Assembly (NCBI GenBank): GCA_965279705.1 | Contig: OZ257257.1 | Location: 3,410,001 to 3,474,000, forward strand | Direction of reading: 5' to 3' | Length of the DNA stretch: 64,000 nucleotides | DNA from: Stagnimonas sp965279705 | GTDB taxonomy: Bacteria > Pseudomonadota > Gammaproteobacteria > Nevskiales > Nevskiaceae | Shown: piece after piece, positions 9,149-17,492 of the stretch | Layout: every line of letters begins with the position of its first letter | Position numbering within the stretch: position 1 is the first letter of the stretch | Notes under the pieces: generated by a model | What the model saw: only the letters and a program-made list of their open reading frames with translations | The model's database searches: none | What the model was told of the DNA's origin: nothing | Translations under genes and position numbers: made by a program

Positions 9149-11416
9149 TCACAGCTGCACAGCCAGCGACACGCCCAAGGTGCGGCTCTCGCCGTAGCGC
9201 CGCACGGCGCGATCGCGCTGCACGAAACTGTCCTGGATGTTGAGGTTGTCGGTGAGATTGCGCGCAAAAATGGCGAACTCCAGCGGCCCTGCGGCATAGG
9301 CCAATCTGAGGTTGAGCAGCGTGCGGCCCGGTACTTTGGTGTCGTCGCTGTTGCTGGGGTTGCCGAAGTAGCTGCTGGTGTGGGTGACGTTGAGGCTGGA
9401 GTCAAAGCCGCGTGCGAAGCGCCAGTACGCCGTCACGCCGCCCGAGAAGGTGGGCGCGTAGTTGAAGCGGTTGCCTGCATAGTCCTCATCGAGATTCTGG
9501 AACTGGTCGTACTCGGTGTGCAGATAGCCCAGCGAAGCACCCAGCCGCAGCGGTTTCGACACGCGCCAGTCGCCTTCCAGCTCGGCGCCATACAAATGCG
9601 ATTTGCCGGCGTTGCGGATCACCGTGTAGTAGTCGGTGGTATTGCCGATCTCCACCTGCTGATCGCGCCATTTTGTGTAGAACACATTGAGATTGGCGCT
9701 GAGCCGCTGTGCAAAAAAGCTGTTGCGAAAGGCCAGCTCGAAGTTACGGGTGAACTCCGGGTCGTAATCATTTTTCTCACCGCCGAAGAAGCTGATCGAG
9801 GTGCCGCCGCTGCGGTAGCCCTCGCTGTAGGTGAAAGCCGCGCTGTGCTCGGGCAGATAGCGCCAGGTCAGCCCCGCCTTGGGCAGCCAGACGCGAAACG
9901 CAGTGTCGCCCGACTCGTCGTAATCCGCCGGCAGGGGGATGAAGCCGGTCGCGCGCAACTGGTCGGTGATGAACGCAGGCACCAGCGGCGAGGTGCCAAC
10001 GGTGTTGATCGCCTCCACCGCCTCGTCCGGTATCGGAATGCCGCCTTGTCCCGTCACATAACTGACGTCGCTGACGTTGCGGCGCTTGAAACTTTCGTAG
10101 TTGCGACGCACGCCCAGCGTCAACGATAGCGGCTCGACGAAGCGCCATTCGACTTCGCTGAAGGCGGCGTAGGTCTTCACCGCCTTGTCGTAATCGACGA
10201 AGCCATCGAGTCGCACCAGGCCGCCACCCACCGACGCATCGTCGCCGGTGACGCGCGAGAACTGGTCGAGGTCCGCGCCATAAATGCCGAAGACGAACTT
10301 CACCGTCTCGCCCGCAAAGTTGGCCTTCAGCTCCTGCGTCAGGCTCTTGTCGTCCAGCGCGAAAGTGCTGGTGCCGTTGGGTGCTTCGGTGCGGTCGAAG
10401 TCGGCATCTCGATAATCCACGCCGCGGGCAAAGCCGGTGGCTGAACTCAGACTCCAGTGCTGGCCCAGCGCAAGGCCCTGCGTGAGGCCGACGATGCCGG
10501 TGCGGTATTTCTCGTCGTAGCGGGTGTCGGCACTTTGCGTGCGCTCGCCGTTGCTGGCGTCGTGGATGTTGTCGCCGAACACGTTGCGGCTCGCCACACC
10601 CAGCAGTTGCGCGGTATAGGGCGAGTCGCTGTTGGAGTAGCGCAGCTTCAGACGCGCGAGGCGGGTGTATTCGCGGCCGGCGTCGTCCTCGTTGCGAGTG
10701 ACATTGGTGATGTCGCCATCGCTGTTGCGCTCGTCAAACACCAGGCGAAACGCAAAGTCATTGCTGAAGATCGGCCCGCCTACCGCAAAGGCGTATTGCT
10801 CGCCATTGAAACTGCCGCGTCCGATCAGCGCTTTCGCGTCCCAGTCCGGCGTCGCATCGCGGGTCTTGATGAACACCGCGCCCGCCAGCGCATTGCGCCC
10901 CTGCGAGGTGGACTGCGGGCCGCGCAGCACCTCGATCTGTTCGATGTCGAAAGCACTCAGCGGCCCGCCGAAATTGGCGGCGCGCTGCGGCAAGGGGATG
11001 CCGTCGAGATAGACCGAAATCGTCTCGCTGTCGCCACCGCCATTGCCGTTTTGCAGCACGCCGCGGATCGCGATCTGGCGATCACTCTGGGCCCGCATGA
11101 CGTTACCGAGGCTGCCGATCACCTCGTGAAACTTCTCGCTCGATCCGCGCTCGATCTGCTTGCCGCTGACGATCGCGGTGCTGGTGGCGGTCTCGCTCAG
11201 GCGGCGGCCGAGCTGGTCGCCGCTGACCCGCACCGCTTCGAGCTGCACCGGGCTCGGGTCTTGCTCGGCCCCTGCCTCGGGCGCCGATGCCGGCAGCGAT
11301 TGCACCGGGATGCTGGCAACCGGCACATCGGCAGGTGCATTCGTATCGGACTGCGCGAACGCCAGCGGCGCGCAGCAGAGCAACAACATCCCAGTGGTGA
11401 CGAGCCCATCGCGCAT
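9149..11416 (-). CDS. TonB-dependent receptor 5 (first gene of receptor operon)
   Basis: Full-length receptor of 755 residues. Signal peptide MRDGLVTTGMLLLCCAPLAF (cleavage near AFAQS), then ASIPVQSLPASA, TonB-box-like VQLEAVRVSGDQLGRRLSET, a plug with IAIRGVLQNG and EVLRGPQSTSQGRNALAGAV, and a beta barrel ending LGVSLAVQL. It is promoter-proximal: about 95 bp upstream lies a perfect TATAAT on the minus strand next to an AATG-n5-CATT inverted repeat like a Fur box. An AAGGA ribosome site lies about 10 bases before the ATG. It is the most diverged of the four similar paralogues. Iron-dependent expression is inferred; the ligand is unknown. Confidence 0.92.
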   Translation of the reverse strand: MRDGLVTTGMLLLCCAPLAFAQSDTNAPADVPVASIPVQSLPASAPEAGAEQDPSPVQLEAVRVSGDQLGRRLSETATSTAIVSGKQIERGSSEKFHEVIGSLGNVMRAQSDRQIAIRGVLQNGNGGGDSETISVYLDGIPLPQRAANFGGPLSAFDIEQIEVLRGPQSTSQGRNALAGAVFIKTRDATPDWDAKALIGRGSFNGEQYAFAVGGPIFSNDFAFRLVFDERNSDGDITNVTRNEDDAGREYTRLARLKLRYSNSDSPYTAQLLGVASRNVFGDNIHDASNGERTQSADTRYDEKYRTGIVGLTQGLALGQHWSLSSATGFARGVDYRDADFDRTEAPNGTSTFALDDKSLTQELKANFAGETVKFVFGIYGADLDQFSRVTGDDASVGGGLVRLDGFVDYDKAVKTYAAFSEVEWRFVEPLSLTLGVRRNYESFKRRNVSDVSYVTGQGGIPIPDEAVEAINTVGTSPLVPAFITDQLRATGFIPLPADYDESGDTAFRVWLPKAGLTWRYLPEHSAAFTYSEGYRSGGTSISFFGGEKNDYDPEFTRNFELAFRNSFFAQRLSANLNVFYTKWRDQQVEIGNTTDYYTVIRNAGKSHLYGAELEGDWRVSKPLRLGASLGYLHTEYDQFQNLDEDYAGNRFNYAPTFSGGVTAYWRFARGFDSSLNVTHTSSYFGNPSNSDDTKVPGRTLLNLRLAYAAGPLEFAIFARNLTDNLNIQDSFVQRDRAVRRYGESRTLGVSLAVQL

Positions 11417-11509
11417 GCAGCCGGATTCCTTCGAGGCTGGCGGCGGCTTGCCCGTTATATGGTTGGTCTTCAGGTCGCTGCTTTTTTAACAATCCCTCAG
11501 CGTTCAGTG

Positions 11510-11538
11510 ATTATAGATGCGAATGACTTGCATTTGTA
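11510..11538 (-). promoter_or_regulatory. Promoter with Fur-box-like operator for receptor operon
   Basis: On the minus strand a perfect TATAAT (11515-11510) follows, upstream, the imperfect palindrome GCAAATG-CAAGT-CATTCGC type sequence at about 11519-11536 (AATG-n5-CATT core on the plus strand). About 10 of 19 positions match the classical Fur consensus GATAATGATAATCATTATC. No good -35 hexamer is visible. An operator just upstream of the -10 and ahead of five TonB receptors fits Fur repression. The assignment is inferred. Confidence 0.55.
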
Positions 11539-11634
11539 GTCCCGCAGGACTAGCGTGGTCTCGCCAGCCACCGGACACTCCTGTCCGCCAGCGTCGTCAC
11601 CCACCCGCGCCCTCAACGGCCACAGGAGCAGACG

Positions 11635-11754
11635 ATGGAAACCACTTCAATCGGCCTCACGATTTTTCTCGCGTTCGATGTCATCGGCAGCATTGCGCTC
11701 GCGGTGTGGCTGGGCGCTCATGTGGGCGGCGGGCATTCCGATTGGGATCGCTGA
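11635..11754 (+). CDS. Small membrane protein, 39 residues
   Basis: Short ORF beginning METTSIGLTIFLAFDVIG, with one hydrophobic segment (about residues 6-27, LTIFLAFDVIGSIALAVWLG) and a polar tail HVGGGHSDWDR. A good ribosome site AGGAG lies seven bases before the ATG, which supports translation. It is divergent from the receptor operon, so it may share the 11.5-11.6 kb regulatory region, and it ends 4 bp from the stop of the convergent hydroxylase gene. The histidine/aspartate-rich tail could bind metal, but that is speculation. I recognise no family. Confidence 0.5.
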   Translation: METTSIGLTIFLAFDVIGSIALAVWLGAHVGGGHSDWDR

Positions 11755-11758
11755 AACG

Positions 11759-12595
11759 CTAGCCGCGGAACGGTGCGACGAGTTGTGCGGAATAGCTTCG
11801 CGCAGGCATTGATGGCGCGAGGCCCACGGCATCCGGCGCGCGTGGTGCGGCATCGGCCTGATAGCGAAAGCGGCCCATGAGGTGATCCCACAGCGTGGTG
11901 AACAGGCCAAAGTTCACGTCACCCGCCACGCCGCGCACATGGTGGAAACGATGTGCCTCGGCTGTGGCGAATATGTACTTGAGCGGGCCGATGCGGTAGT
12001 CGGCATTGGCGTGTTGCAGCAGCAGCTGCATCGCCACACAGAAGGCGACCGCAGCGGCCACCGGCTGCGTCACGCCCAGCAACAGCAGCGGCGTCATGCC
12101 CGCGCCGGTTTCGAGCAGCTGATGCAGCGGATGCTTCATCCAGCCATTGAGGCCATACAGGCGCTCCGCAGCGTGATGCACGGCATGGAAGCGCCAGAGC
12201 GCGTGTACCCGATGACTCAGCTGGTGCATGGCCGAGATGCCGAGATCGAGCAGCAGGATGGCGACAATCACCTGCACCAGCAGCGGCCAATGCTGCGGCC
12301 ACACGGACGGCCAGGGCAGCAACGCGGTGAGCAGCGGCAGCGCGGCGATTCCCCCGTAGGTGAGCGCGCTGTTGACCAGCGCATGCAGCACATCGGCCTG
12401 CGCATCGCCGGGATTGCGGTTCCACGCCGGCTGCCAGGGGATCACGCGCTCGATGGCCAGCATCGTCAGCACGGCCAGCAGCAGCAAGGCATAGCGCGCG
12501 GCGTCCGGCGCGTGGTGGGCAATCAGCCACAGCCCTGCACCATTGAAGCCGATGAAGAACAGCGGAAAGGTGCCGTAGCGCAGCAACAGGGACAT
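11759..12595 (-). CDS. Sterol desaturase / fatty acid hydroxylase family protein
   Basis: Integral membrane di-iron oxygenase of 278 residues. Several hydrophobic helices surround the histidine clusters HQLSHRVHALWRFHAVHH (HxxxH and HxxHH types) and a later HRFHHVRG, the eight-histidine signature of the fatty acid hydroxylase superfamily (C-5 sterol desaturases, carotene hydroxylases, alkylglycerol monooxygenase-like proteins). It would hydroxylate or desaturate a lipid at the membrane using O2. Start MSLLLRYGTFPLFF at 12595 is chosen because translation upstream of it has no membrane or family character and enters the divergent regulatory region. It is divergent from an AraC-type regulator 81 bp away, which may control it. 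Substrate not predictable. Confidence 0.85.
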   Translation of the reverse strand: MSLLLRYGTFPLFFIGFNGAGLWLIAHHAPDAARYALLLLAVLTMLAIERVIPWQPAWNRNPGDAQADVLHALVNSALTYGGIAALPLLTALLPWPSVWPQHWPLLVQVIVAILLLDLGISAMHQLSHRVHALWRFHAVHHAAERLYGLNGWMKHPLHQLLETGAGMTPLLLLGVTQPVAAAVAFCVAMQLLLQHANADYRIGPLKYIFATAEAHRFHHVRGVAGDVNFGLFTTLWDHLMGRFRYQADAAPRAPDAVGLAPSMPARSYSAQLVAPFRG

Positions 12596-12676
12596 GATGG
12601 ATCTCGGTGGCGAATACAGCGCAGTGTTCGCCACCGCCCACCCGCTGCGCTTGTAAGAACCGGCTATCCCAACGCG

Positions 12677-13444
12677 ATGCTGCTCATCCTCGGCCCTGAT
12701 CGACTGCTTTACCGCGGCCCACCCGTCGATGGCGCGATGCACCGGCACCATGCGCTGCAACTCGCCATCAGCCTCGGTGAGCCGCTGCGGCTCGAAGGCG
12801 AAGACAGCCGCCACGAGGCGCAGGGTTTCGTGGTCGCGGCCGACACCCCACACCGGTTCAGCGGTGGCGCACCCACGGTGGCACTGCTCTATCTCGAACC
12901 CGAAAGTGGCGCCGGCACCCGCCTGCGTGCGCAGCTGCCGACGCCACTACAGGCGCATGCCCCCACCGCAGCCTTGCAACAGCAACTGAGCGCACTCGAT
13001 GGCAGCGCGGCAGAGGCGAGCCTCGCTCTCGCATGCGACGCCATCTATGCCGATTGGCTTGGCGCGTTCGGCATCGTCAGTGCACATCCGCCAGTCCCCA
13101 TGGATGCGCGCATCGCCGACACGCTCGCCCACCTCGCCGCCACGCCGGGCGTCAACCAAAGTGCTGCCGTACTGGCACGCCGCGTGTCCTTATCTGCAGA
13201 CCGGCTCATGCACCTGTTTGCCGCCACCACCGGCTTGCCGCTGCGTCGCTACGGGGTGTGGCTCAAGCTCAAACTCGCGCTGCGCGCCGCCTTGGCAGGG
13301 GCAACACTGACCGACGCCGCCCATGCGGCTGGCTTCAGCGATTCGGCGCATTTGAGCCACAGCTTCAAGGCCATGTTCGGGCTGCCGCCACGTTTTTTGT
13401 TCGAGTCGCGCGGTGCACTCACAGTGCGCGTACTGGACGTGTAA
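12677..13444 (+). CDS. AraC family transcriptional regulator
   Basis: DNA-binding regulator of 255 residues. The N-terminal part (about 1-130) is a cupin-like sensor region (HRHHALQLAISLGEPL, then a GFVVAADTPHRF strand). The C-terminal 100 residues carry two helix-turn-helix units: SAAVLARRVSLSADRLMHLF, and TLTDAAHAAGFSDSAHLSHS followed by FKAMFGLPPRF, the classic AraC signature. ATG 12677 is the first start giving a sensible N-terminus; the frame is open far upstream but only as a shadow of the opposite gene. Divergent orientation to the hydroxylase gene suggests it regulates that gene and itself. The effector is unknown. Confidence 0.88.
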   Translation: MLLILGPDRLLYRGPPVDGAMHRHHALQLAISLGEPLRLEGEDSRHEAQGFVVAADTPHRFSGGAPTVALLYLEPESGAGTRLRAQLPTPLQAHAPTAALQQQLSALDGSAAEASLALACDAIYADWLGAFGIVSAHPPVPMDARIADTLAHLAATPGVNQSAAVLARRVSLSADRLMHLFAATTGLPLRRYGVWLKLKLALRAALAGATLTDAAHAAGFSDSAHLSHSFKAMFGLPPRFLFESRGALTVRVLDV

Positions 13445-13495
13445 ATGCCCAGCCATCCGCTAAGCTTGCGTGACCCTACAAGAGCAGATCTCACC

Positions 13496-14449
13496 ATGAC
13501 TTTGCGCACCGCCTACCCTGCCATCGCGCCCTACGCGACGCATCGCCTGCAGGTCTCGCCCCTGCACAACCTCTACATCGAGGAAAGCGGCAATCCACAA
13601 GGCAAGCCTGTGGTCTTCGTGCACGGCGGCCCCGGCGGCGGCACGGAGCCCTGGCAGCGGCAGTTCTTCGACCCGGCCCAGTACCGCATCGTGTTGTTCG
13701 ACCAACGTGGCTGCGGCAAGAGCACGCCGTTTGCCGAGCTGGCCGAGAACACCACCTGGGATCTGGTGGCGGACATGGAGCGCATCCGCGAGCTGCTGAA
13801 GATCGAGCAGTGGGTGGTGTTCGGCGGCAGCTGGGGCTCGACGCTGGGCTTGGCTTATGCCGAAACGCACCCGACCCGCACCAAGGCGCTGGTGCTGCGC
13901 GGCATCTTTCTGCTGCGCCAACTGGAGATCGACTGGTTCTATCAGCAGGGCACCAGCTTCATTTTCCCCGACCAGTGGGAGGCCTATCGCGATGCCATCC
14001 CTGAGGCCGAGCGAGGCGATTTCGTCGTGGCCTATTACAAGCGCCTGACCTCGACCGACGCCGCCGTGCGCGCTGCCGCTGCGAAGGCCTGGAGCACCTG
14101 GGAGGGTGCGACCAGCAAGCTGCTGATCAACACTGACATGATTGCCCGCTACGGCAACGACCAGTTCGCCGACGCCTTTGCGCGTATCGAGTGCCACTAC
14201 TTCACCAACAAGGGTTGGTTCACGCAGGACGACCAGCTACTGACCAACATAAGCAGTATTCGCCACATCCCGGCCGTCATCGTGCAGGGCCGCTATGACG
14301 TGGTCTGCCCGATGAAATCAGCCTGGGACTTGCACCGCGCCTGGCCCGAGGCCGATTTCGTGGTGGTGCCGGATGCCGGCCACGCCGCCAGCGAAAAAGG
14401 CACGCTGTCGGCCTTGATCGAAGCTACCGACAAGTTCGCTTCGCTCTGA
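13496..14449 (+). CDS. pip: Proline iminopeptidase (alpha/beta hydrolase, S33)
   Basis: Cytoplasmic peptidase of 317 residues that would release N-terminal proline from peptides. Visible motifs are the oxyanion-hole HGGPGGG, DQRGCGKSTPF, the nucleophile elbow GGSWGSTLGLAYA (Ser in GxSxG), the Asp in GRYDVVCP and the His in DAGHAASE, all in the order and spacing of family S33. Length matches bacterial Pip (about 315). ATG 13496 (MTLRTAYPAIAPY) is preferred over ATG 13445, which would add 17 residues with no family match. It ends at a strong bidirectional terminator shared with the convergent speA. Confidence 0.93.
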   Translation: MTLRTAYPAIAPYATHRLQVSPLHNLYIEESGNPQGKPVVFVHGGPGGGTEPWQRQFFDPAQYRIVLFDQRGCGKSTPFAELAENTTWDLVADMERIRELLKIEQWVVFGGSWGSTLGLAYAETHPTRTKALVLRGIFLLRQLEIDWFYQQGTSFIFPDQWEAYRDAIPEAERGDFVVAYYKRLTSTDAAVRAAAAKAWSTWEGATSKLLINTDMIARYGNDQFADAFARIECHYFTNKGWFTQDDQLLTNISSIRHIPAVIVQGRYDVVCPMKSAWDLHRAWPEADFVVVPDAGHAASEKGTLSALIEATDKFASL

Positions 14450-14461
14450 TCTGGAGCCACT

Positions 14462-14490
14462 AAAAAGCCCCGACGCGTCGGGGCTTTTTT
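14462..14490. terminator. Bidirectional intrinsic terminator between pip and speA
   Basis: Perfect palindrome AGCCCCGACG / CGTCGGGGCT flanked by a run of A on the left and T on the right, so it can terminate transcription from both convergent genes. Confidence 0.92.
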
Positions 14491-14500
14491 GATGCATCGC

Positions 14501-16381
14501 TCAGCTCAGATAGGTGTATCCGCTCAGGCCCGCCTCCAGCTCCGCCAAGAGCGCATTGCGCACGCCCATCGGCAGCCCGCTCGCCGCAAACTTCTTGCGG
14601 TAGCTCTGCGTCAGTTCTTCCGGCGCCAGATGCACATAGCGCAGCAGCTCGTCGGTGCGGTCACCGTACTCGGGGTCATCCAGTCGCCAGCCGTTCGGGG
14701 CATTCGCATCGAGCACCACGTTTACCGCGTTGGTATCGCCGAACAGGTTGTGCATGTCGCCGAGAATTTCCTGGTAGGCACCGACCATGAAGAAGCCGAG
14801 CAGATAGGGCTCGTCCTCTTTCAAGTCGTGCAACGCCAGCGTGGGCGTGAGGCCCTCGCGGTCGACGTAGGTTTCGAGCTGGCCGTCGCTGTCGCAGGTG
14901 AGGTCGCACAGCCGCGCGCGCTCGGTGGGTTCTTCATCGAGGCGATGGATCGGCACGATGGGAAACACCTGGCTGATTGCCCAGGCGTCGGGCACCGACT
15001 GAAACACCGAGAAGTTGCAGAAATACTTCGAGCTGAGTCGCTCACGCAGCATGTCCAGCGCATCGCGGTGCGCGCGGATGCCGATGTCGAGCATCGTGAT
15101 CACGTGACGGGCAATCGCATGCGTGGCCTGCTCACACCAGGCGCGCTGGGTGATGGTGAGCTTGCCTTCGGCGTAGTGGGCGTGGGCTTCGGCGAGCAGG
15201 GTGTCGGCCTCGTGCAAGCTCTCCAGCGGGCCCCGCTCGACCAGCTCGTTCAAGCAGTCGAACAGCTCCAGCACCACGGGTGGCGCATCGGCAGGCGGCT
15301 TGCTGACCTTGGGTGTGCCGATCACTTCGCTGTCGATCACATTGGCGAGCAGCACCGCGTGATGCGCGGTGAGCGCGCGACCGGATTCGCTGATGAGTGC
15401 GGGCTCCGGCTCGCCGGACTCGATGCAGATCTCCTGCAAGGTGCGCACGATCGAGCGGGCGTATTCGCGCACCGAGTAGTTCATTGAGCAATGGCTGCGC
15501 GAGCGCGTGCCTTCGTAGTCCACGCCCAGGCCACCGCCGACATCGACCACATCAATCGGCGCACCGAGGCGACGCAGCTCGACGTAGAAACGCGCCGCCT
15601 CGCGCATGCCGCGCGCGACGTCCTGCACATTGGCGACCTGCGAGCCCAAGTGGAAGTGAATCATCCGCACTGCATCGCTCAAGCCAGCCTTGGCCATCAT
15701 GTCGAGCGCGAGCAAAACCTGCGCAGTGGTGAGTCCGAACTTGCTCTTCTCGCCGCCGGTGTTCTGCTGGGTGGACTCGCTCATGTTGGCGAGGCGCACG
15801 CGCAGGCCAATCAGCGGGGCGACATCGAGATTCTTCGACTCCTCGATCACCAGCGGCAGCTCGCTGAGTTTCTCGACCACGATGTAGACCTTGTGGCCGA
15901 GCTTCTGGCCGATGAGCGCACGGCGGATGTAGGCGCGGTCCTTGTAGCCATTGCAGACGATGACGCTACCCGGCAGGGCCACGCCGAGCACGGCCGCCAG
16001 CTCCGGCTTGCTGCCGGCCTCGATGCCGACGCGCGCGCCGCCGTGCTGCACGATGGCCTCGACCACGGCCTTCTGCTGGTTGACCTTGATCGGATACACC
16101 GCCGTGTAGGCGCCTTTGTATTCGTATTCGGCAATCACCTGCGCGAAGGCGCCAGTCAGCGCATCCACACGGTCGCGCAGGATGTCGGTGAAGCGCACCA
16201 GCACGGGCCATTCGAGACCTTCTTTCGGCAACTGCATGGCCAGCGCGTGCAGATCGACTGCCACGCCGCTCTTGAACGGTTGCACGGTGAGATGGCCTTC
16301 GGCATTCACATCCACATAGCCCTCGGACCACTGGGGAATGTTGTAGCGGGCGCGGGCTTGGGCGGCAGACCAGTTCGTCAC
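14501..16381 (-). CDS. speA: Biosynthetic arginine decarboxylase
   Basis: PLP-dependent decarboxylase converting arginine to agmatine, the entry step of the ADC route to putrescine. 626 residues, the usual length of SpeA (about 630). Visible: the PLP-lysine region AVYPIKVNQQKAVVEAI, then GIEAGSKPELAAVL, HFHLGSQ, the glycine-rich DVGGGLGVDYEGTRS, and a C-terminal CDSDGQLETY segment, in fold-type III order. Start MTNWSAAQARARYNI is well placed 79 bp from the divergent speE. The pair speA-speE gives the ends of a polyamine pathway, though the intermediate agmatine-processing genes are not in the window. Confidence 0.96.
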   Translation of the reverse strand: MTNWSAAQARARYNIPQWSEGYVDVNAEGHLTVQPFKSGVAVDLHALAMQLPKEGLEWPVLVRFTDILRDRVDALTGAFAQVIAEYEYKGAYTAVYPIKVNQQKAVVEAIVQHGGARVGIEAGSKPELAAVLGVALPGSVIVCNGYKDRAYIRRALIGQKLGHKVYIVVEKLSELPLVIEESKNLDVAPLIGLRVRLANMSESTQQNTGGEKSKFGLTTAQVLLALDMMAKAGLSDAVRMIHFHLGSQVANVQDVARGMREAARFYVELRRLGAPIDVVDVGGGLGVDYEGTRSRSHCSMNYSVREYARSIVRTLQEICIESGEPEPALISESGRALTAHHAVLLANVIDSEVIGTPKVSKPPADAPPVVLELFDCLNELVERGPLESLHEADTLLAEAHAHYAEGKLTITQRAWCEQATHAIARHVITMLDIGIRAHRDALDMLRERLSSKYFCNFSVFQSVPDAWAISQVFPIVPIHRLDEEPTERARLCDLTCDSDGQLETYVDREGLTPTLALHDLKEDEPYLLGFFMVGAYQEILGDMHNLFGDTNAVNVVLDANAPNGWRLDDPEYGDRTDELLRYVHLAPEELTQSYRKKFAASGLPMGVRNALLAELEAGLSGYTYLS

Positions 16382-16414
16382 GGCAGGTTCACTTAAATGG
16401 ATAGGGCGAGCCTC

Positions 16415-16420
16415 TATACT
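16415..16420 (+). promoter_or_regulatory. Candidate -10 element for speE
   Basis: TATACT in the 79-bp gap between divergent speA and speE, about 40 bp before the speE ATG. No convincing -35 hexamer at 16-18 bp, so this is only a candidate. Confidence 0.3.
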
Positions 16421-16460
16421 CGCGCCGCCATTTTACGAACAAACGATCACTCAAGCCCCC

Positions 16461-17303
16461 ATGTCACTCGATAACACCTGGTTCACCGAAGCCATCGAAG
16501 CCACCGGCACCGCCTTCTCGCTCAAGGGCAAGAAGCTGCACAGCGAGCAGACGCCGTATCAGCAGATCGAAATCTGGCAGACCGAGACCTTCGGCAAGCT
16601 GATGACCATCGACGGCTGCACCATGGTCTCGACCCGCGACAACTTTCTGTATCACGAGATGATGAGCCACCCGGCGCTCAACTCACACCCCAACCCCGAG
16701 ACGGTGGTGATCGTCGGCGGCGGCGACTGCGGCACGCTGCGCGAAGTGCTCAAACACACTGAGGTCAAATCGGCGACTCAGGTCGAGATCGACGAGCGCG
16801 TCACGCGCTTGAGCGAAATCCATTTCCCCGAACTCTGCGACAAAAACAATGATCCGCGCGCCACGCTGTTCTTCGGCGATGGCATTGCCTGGATGAAGGA
16901 GGTCGCTCCGGCTTCCATCGACGTCATCATCATCGACTCGACCGACCCCGTGGGCCCAGCCGAAGGTCTGTTCGGCAAGAAGTTCTATCTCGACTGCATC
17001 AAGGCGCTCAAGCCCAACGGCATGCTGGTACAGCAGTCCGAATCGCCCTTGTTGCACCTTGAACTGATCAAGGAAATGCACGCGGCGATGAAGGACGCAG
17101 GCTTTGCCGAGACGACCATGCTGCACTTCCCGCAGGTGATCTACCCCAGCGGCTGGTGGAGCGGCTCGATTGCCTTCAAGACAGCCGGCACCAAGGTTTC
17201 GCGTCTTGAGAAGGCCGACGATCTCGACACGCAGTTCTACAACCGCGACACCCATGCCGGCGCGTTTGCTCTGCCTACCTACGTCAAGAAAGCCATCGCC
17301 TAG
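16461..17303 (+). CDS. speE: Spermidine synthase (polyamine aminopropyltransferase)
   Basis: Transfers aminopropyl from decarboxylated S-adenosylmethionine to putrescine. 280 residues, the typical SpeE length. Motifs: QTPYQQIEIWQTETFGKLM, MTIDGCTMVSTRDNFLYHEM, the SAM-binding VVIVGGGDCGTLREVLKH, a VEIDERV acidic strand, DGIAWM, and the active-site IIIDSTDPVGPAEGLF. ATG at 16461 begins the classic N-terminus. It is divergent from speA. Its TAG stop abuts a large inverted-repeat element. Confidence is very high. Confidence 0.97.
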   Translation: MSLDNTWFTEAIEATGTAFSLKGKKLHSEQTPYQQIEIWQTETFGKLMTIDGCTMVSTRDNFLYHEMMSHPALNSHPNPETVVIVGGGDCGTLREVLKHTEVKSATQVEIDERVTRLSEIHFPELCDKNNDPRATLFFGDGIAWMKEVAPASIDVIIIDSTDPVGPAEGLFGKKFYLDCIKALKPNGMLVQQSESPLLHLELIKEMHAAMKDAGFAETTMLHFPQVIYPSGWWSGSIAFKTAGTKVSRLEKADDLDTQFYNRDTHAGAFALPTYVKKAIA

Positions 17304-17492
17304 AAGTTGCCACACAAACTACTGCGCTCGGCATTTTGCGTGTCGGCGGTGCTGCGTTTGGCTTACTGCGAAGTGACTCAATGTCACTTCGCAGCCCGGC
17401 CAAACGCCCTCACGGCCACGAGGTCGCTGCGGGTGCTGTGCTCCGGCGTCACGCAAACGGCCTTCGCTCGCTATGTTTGTGAGGCAGCTTCT
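17302..17492. repeat. Nested imperfect inverted repeat (~190 bp palindromic element)
   Basis: Centre: a perfect 12-bp stem CTGCGAAGTGAC / GTCACTTCGCAG around a 5-base loop (17366-17394). Next arm: GCGTTTGGC (17354-17362) against GCCAAACGC (17399-17407). Outer arms: AGAAGTTGCCACACAAACT (17302-17320) against a near-complement ending AGGCAGCTTCT (about 17473-17492). Between these, GCATTTTGCGTG pairs loosely with CACGCAAACGG. The right arm is about 34 bases longer. There is no T-run, so it is not a simple terminator. It fills the whole speE/FecR gap, like ERIC- or MITE-type palindromic elements. Confidence 0.7.
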
